NCBI GenBank assembly: GCA_028023455.1
Contig: JAQFVV010012394.1
Coordinates: 30,532,885-30,596,884, forward strand
From: Epiperipatus broadwayi
Lineage: Eukaryota > Onychophora > Udeonychophora > Euonychophora > Peripatidae
DNA: 64,000 nt
Direction: 5' to 3'
Shown one piece after another: positions 60,281 to 64,000 of this stretch (within the stretch, counting starts at the first letter, position 1; each line of letters opens with the position of its first letter). Both the position numbers and the translations under genes were made by a program. The notes below the pieces were generated by a model. The model saw only the letters and a list, made by a program, of their open reading frames with translations, was not told the DNA's origin and searched no databases.

Positions 60281-60391
60281 AGTTCTGATGAAGACTGTTG
60301 GACAGTCAAAACTGTAAGGAAAATTAAGAAGTTTTTTGAGAAAATTTGTTTGCACTGAATTGTATATGAAAGAAGTATTATAAGAAATATA
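60281..60391 (+). mobile_element. Half of a foldback/MITE-family element
   Basis: AGTTCTGATGAAGACTGTTG, GACAGTCAAAACTGTAAGG and the end GAATTGTATATGAAAG..TATTATAAG match the core and right end of the 21,113-21,277 element; the left arm is missing. Core also at 32,771. Confidence 0.75.
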
Positions 60392-61748
60392 TATATATTT
60401 ATTTATAATTACTAGTCTAGTGTTAGGCAGTATTTAATATATATATATATGAAAATATCCCACTGCATATGAATCATGATATTTACTTTATATTTATTCA
60501 TCAGAGGATGTCACTGATAAAACAACATTTGGGAGGGTGATTTCAACATTTATATATATGGAAGCATCAGAAATGTCTGTGTAATGTGTTTGTGACTTAG
60601 GCTCAGATGCACCATAAATACAGTATTCAGATTAGATCAGCGATATACATATTAAGTTGAATGAAAGCCAAAGTAACAAAAAAATACATGTACATGGTAA
60701 AATAGTAGATAACAATTAAGTAGTGATTAATCAGACTTTAACAATAGAATAATTACAAGAAATCAATGGTTAAGAAAAAATAATAATACAATTAAATTTA
60801 TACAGAAATTTAAGCATATATAATAAATATTACACCTGAATAAAAAAGGAAACTATTAGTAGCAAAAAATGCAGTAAAGGTTATAATGCCGTGAAAACAA
60901 GATTTTCAGTTGCACAAATTATATATATATATATATATATTGTGCCTGTCAAACATGCATGCTGGTTTAACCCAGTTTGAAGATTAGGTGAAAATATCTC
61001 GAGGCCACTCATATGCAAGATATAAAAATCAAGAATACTATGACCTCTGCCCTATTCATCTATTTTTGAGTGTAACCACGAACCAACAACATATCTGAGA
61101 TATGCATAAATTATTTTATAACCAGACCCAAAGCTTAGCATCAGGGGGAGACAATCGACAGACTATTTAAAGAACTAAAATAAGTTAAATGTGCCAATAT
61201 AATGTAACATAAGTTAAGTGCTTATGCATGCTTGGATCATAGGACAATTAACATAAAAGTTTAAGTAAATGAAAGGTTGAAAGAAACATTAGAAGACTAA
61301 AGCTTTTATTTTAAATGATATACTTTAATAAATGCAGTTTAAATAATATAAATGTTTTAAATATCTCTGCCATTCCCCAATTAATCCCTGATGAATAATT
61401 TCAACATTGAAGTGGTTTCAATTACATATAATTCTGTGGCATAGGTATTACCTTTCCAATTTAATTCAGTTATCAACTCGTATCCCCTCGATAAAGCCAA
61501 ATTGAAATAACTATTTCACAAAGCATTCTCATTGCTTTGTGCTCTATAAATAATTTAAAATATTTAAAGGTTTCTTTAAATAACTGATATTTCACTGTGA
61601 GAAAGAATACGACAAAAATAAGTGTTATTGAGGAAAACCGAATTGATAAAACAAAAGGAAACTTAACTAGTCTTAAATTATAAATATTCTTTTAAATTGG
61701 AAATATTTTAAATAAAGAACATAATTTACACTGCATAAGGAAACTACA
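60392..61748. other. AT-rich noncoding DNA
   Basis: Simple TA tracts (60,438 and 60,921) and otherwise unremarkable sequence; no gene or element is recognised. Confidence 0.55.
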
Positions 61749-61749
61749 T

Positions 61750-61783
<34 letters not shown>

Positions 61784-61798
61784 CACATTAAAATGAGG

Positions 61799-61832
<34 letters not shown>

Positions 61833-61848
61833 CACATTAAAATGAGGA
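61749..61848 (+). repeat. 50-bp tandem duplication containing (CA)n(TA)n
   Basis: ACACACACAC..ATATATATAT followed by ATCACATTAAAATGAGGA, present twice in succession and almost identical. Confidence 0.95.
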
Positions 61849-62129
61849 ATAGCGAAGGTAGAAAAATTAAGCATAAAGAGATGATCAAGTTAAAATAAAT
61901 ATAAATCTATTATTAAGCTAAAACGAGATACATTATGAAAGATAATAAATTAATGAAACATTTAAAGAAAGGTTCAATATTAAAAGGTAAAGTAAAAGTT
62001 TGTGAGGAGATCATTAAAAGTTACCAGTCTTTGTTTAGTTTGTCTAGTTCCCTCGACATTCTTGGCTTGATTTACATACGTGGAGTTATTTGTCCGGACA
62101 AAGAGATTTGGAATTAGAAGCATTTTGAC

Positions 62130-62770
62130 ATGAAGGGCACACACACAGCTCACAGTTCGGTTTTACTAGATACTTGATGCTTTACGGCATTTTGATCAAT
62201 TAGGATCCCAACGGCAGACAAAGCTGATGAGCTTAGCCACTGTACATGGTCACATCCACCAAATTAATAGAAATTTTGAAGGGTCACATGTTAAAACAGA
62301 ACAGGAATTCTCCACAAGAACTAGGACACAGTGGTTTTCAGCAGTTATTTTCAGTGCAACCTTGGAGGAACATTAGACTTGGTCACTGTAACAGAAGCAG
62401 CAAAGGTAGGTAGTAGAACTTTTCAAAAGAGCCGACGAGCAGCAGCTAAGAGTATTTTCAAAATCACTTCACCAACAACTTCAGAAATATTTTCAGAATC
62501 AATCTCTGAATAAAATAATTTTAGAATAAAAATCTAGTTGCATTTCAAAAACATTTTTATATCTGAATGCTATGAATCAAAGAACAGACTCTCAATGAAT
62601 GAACAGAATCTGAATGAATGAAAGAACAGAATCTGAAAAGCAATCAAGTCCTTTGTTCTTCCCACCTTTTATACCTTTCTGGAGATACTTTTCTATTGTT
62701 TTGCATATGATTCTAGATATTGATAAGCGCCCATGCTCCTGTGTTTCAAAGTAACTTTTTGCTAAAAATA
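62130..62770. other. GC-richer island, unassigned (possible LTR or gene remnant)
   Basis: About 640 bp markedly less AT-rich than its surroundings. It has a 60-codon plus-strand frame at 62,331-62,513 (LVTVTEAAKVGSRTF, SRRAAAKSIFKI) and short repeats (GAACAGAATCTGAATGAATG). GCAAAG|GTAGGTAG at 62,400-62,413 could be a splice donor, but there is no matching acceptor or known motif. Confidence 0.4.
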
Positions 62771-63349
62771 AACTTTAAATTAATTATCAAATTTTGGTTT
62801 TAACTTTGAATTTGATTTATTAAAAAAAAAGGCCATCTTTAATTTGCCCTGAATGAAATACTAATTGAAACTGCCATTGCTTTAGGAATGCTGGCTGTCT
62901 TATCTTAAAATAAAATCATACAACATATATTTTTAACAAAATTAAAAGAAAAATATTTTATTATTTCTTTTAATAAAATGACATTTTAGTTTCAACAGAA
63001 TTTTGCATTTAATCATATATATACGCTTACCGTACATAATGTTTCATTAATAAATTTTGAAAAAAAATTTTTTATAAACGATTTAATTTTATTCAGAATT
63101 TATTTTAAAAGAAATATTTTAAAGTAAATAGCTAATTTAATGACTGTTGAATATACAAAATGAAACACTTTAATTTTCTATTTAATGCAAAACTCTGTTG
63201 ATACTTGAATATAAACTTAACTCAGGTTTACAACACCGGTGAGTTTATAGCAGGCTGTGAAGCATGGATCAGGCTTCTAGATCCATTGCTTCAATATTAA
63301 ATTAAACATGTTATTTTCATGCTAATTTGATCTTTAGAGTTTAATGATC
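62771..63349. other. AT-rich noncoding DNA
   Basis: A/T runs and one GC-richer patch (63,230-63,290, CACCGGTGAGTTTATAGCAG); nothing recognised. Confidence 0.55.
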
Positions 63350-64000
63350 ATCATCAACTATTATCAATTCACTGCAAGATGAATGTCTCTCCAAGTTCAA
63401 TCCATCTTCTCCAATCTTTAACTTCTCTTCTCCACATTACCCCTGCACACAACTTATTTCAACCATCCATCTCACATGTTGTCTCTTTCTGGGTCTTTTA
63501 CAATCTCTTTGAATCCAGTTTAAGTTTTAAATTGTCCATCTATCATCATCTCTTCTAGAAATATGTACAGCTCAATTCAACTTCAGTCTTTTAATTTTTC
63601 AATGAGGTAAGTAACACATTTGTTCTCTTACCCATATAGTGTGTTTTCAATCTCTTCTTGTTACTCCCAACATGCATATGTCCATACTTCTTTCAGTGGT
63701 CTGAAGTCTCTGTATTGCTCTTCTATTAAGTATCCAAGTCTCAGATCCATAAGTAAGAACTGGTAAATCACATATATTAAAAACATTCCTTTTTAAACAC
63801 ATAGGCATATTTCATTTTAGTATCAAGCTATTTCTACCCAAAGCACCCCAAACAAGATTAACTCTATGATTAATTTTCTTCATTATGTTTTCATCTGTAT
63901 TAATAATCAGACCAAGGTATTTTTACTGTTAACCTTTCCTAACTTGTTATAACAAATCTTTATTTTCATATTTTGAGAAAATCCATTAAACATTACTTTA
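63350..64000 (-). pseudogene. RTE-like LINE 3' end, running off the window
   Basis: Nucleotide homolog of 30,930-31,560 in the same orientation. Shared plus-strand landmarks, in order, are ATCATCAACTATTATCAATT, CACATGTTGTCTCTTTCTGG, TTTGAATCCAGTTTAAG, GTATCCAAGTCTCAGATCCA and ATTATGTTTTCATCTGTATT. The ATGATGAT-type tail lies at 63,347-63,356. Frames are broken by indels. It and the 30.9 kb copy belong to one family and have clearly diverged, so neither is a recent insertion. Confidence 0.85.

Overview
This window looks like intergenic or intronic DNA from an AT-rich, repeat-laden invertebrate nuclear genome. The evidence is the very AT-rich background, long (AT)n and (ATT)n tracts, decayed LINE, mariner and LTR elements, many small foldback elements and tRNA-derived SINE pieces, and one spliced exon with consensus splice sites. 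There is no sign of bacterial gene organisation. The mariner type and the RTE-like LINEs would suit an arthropod, but I cannot fix the taxon from sequence alone.

Layout. 1-8.8 kb is AT-rich noncoding DNA with a modular dispersed repeat at 2.76-3.16 kb and a faint LINE trace near 3.8 kb. 8.87-15.63 kb is the most structured region. It holds an intact 566-codon Gag-like ORF on the minus strand, a primer-binding site and a ~1.9 kb LTR, followed by two more LTR copies in the opposite orientation, which makes a large imperfect palindrome. 16-30 kb is mostly noncoding with duplicated blocks and small inverted-repeat elements. It contains the only cellular coding exon I can defend, 79 bp at 25,968-26,046 on the minus strand, ending in a collagen-type Gly-X-Y run. 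Much of the surrounding DNA may be intron of that gene.

30.9-41.8 kb is a graveyard of RTE-like LINE fragments in both orientations. They are interrupted by a ~600 bp foldback element, SINEs and C-terminal pieces of other LINEs. 42-48 kb has a near-perfect palindrome, a polypyrimidine tract, (AT)n-linked duplications and two more copies of the modular repeat. 48.4-51.1 kb holds two mariner transposase fragments and a LINE C-terminus. 53.4-54.5 kb has a Jockey/CR1-like LINE behind an (ATT)54 tract, cut by a 500-N gap. On the far side of the gap lies the 5' end of a second LTR retrotransposon (gag start, leader, primer-binding site, probable LTR) on the minus strand. The window ends in another RTE-like 3' end at 63.35-64.0 kb.

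No gene network can be described: almost everything recognisable is transposon-derived and broken. The intact gag next to its LTR and primer-binding site but with no pol, the LTR palindrome, and the foldback family sharing a conserved core are the parts most worth a second look.
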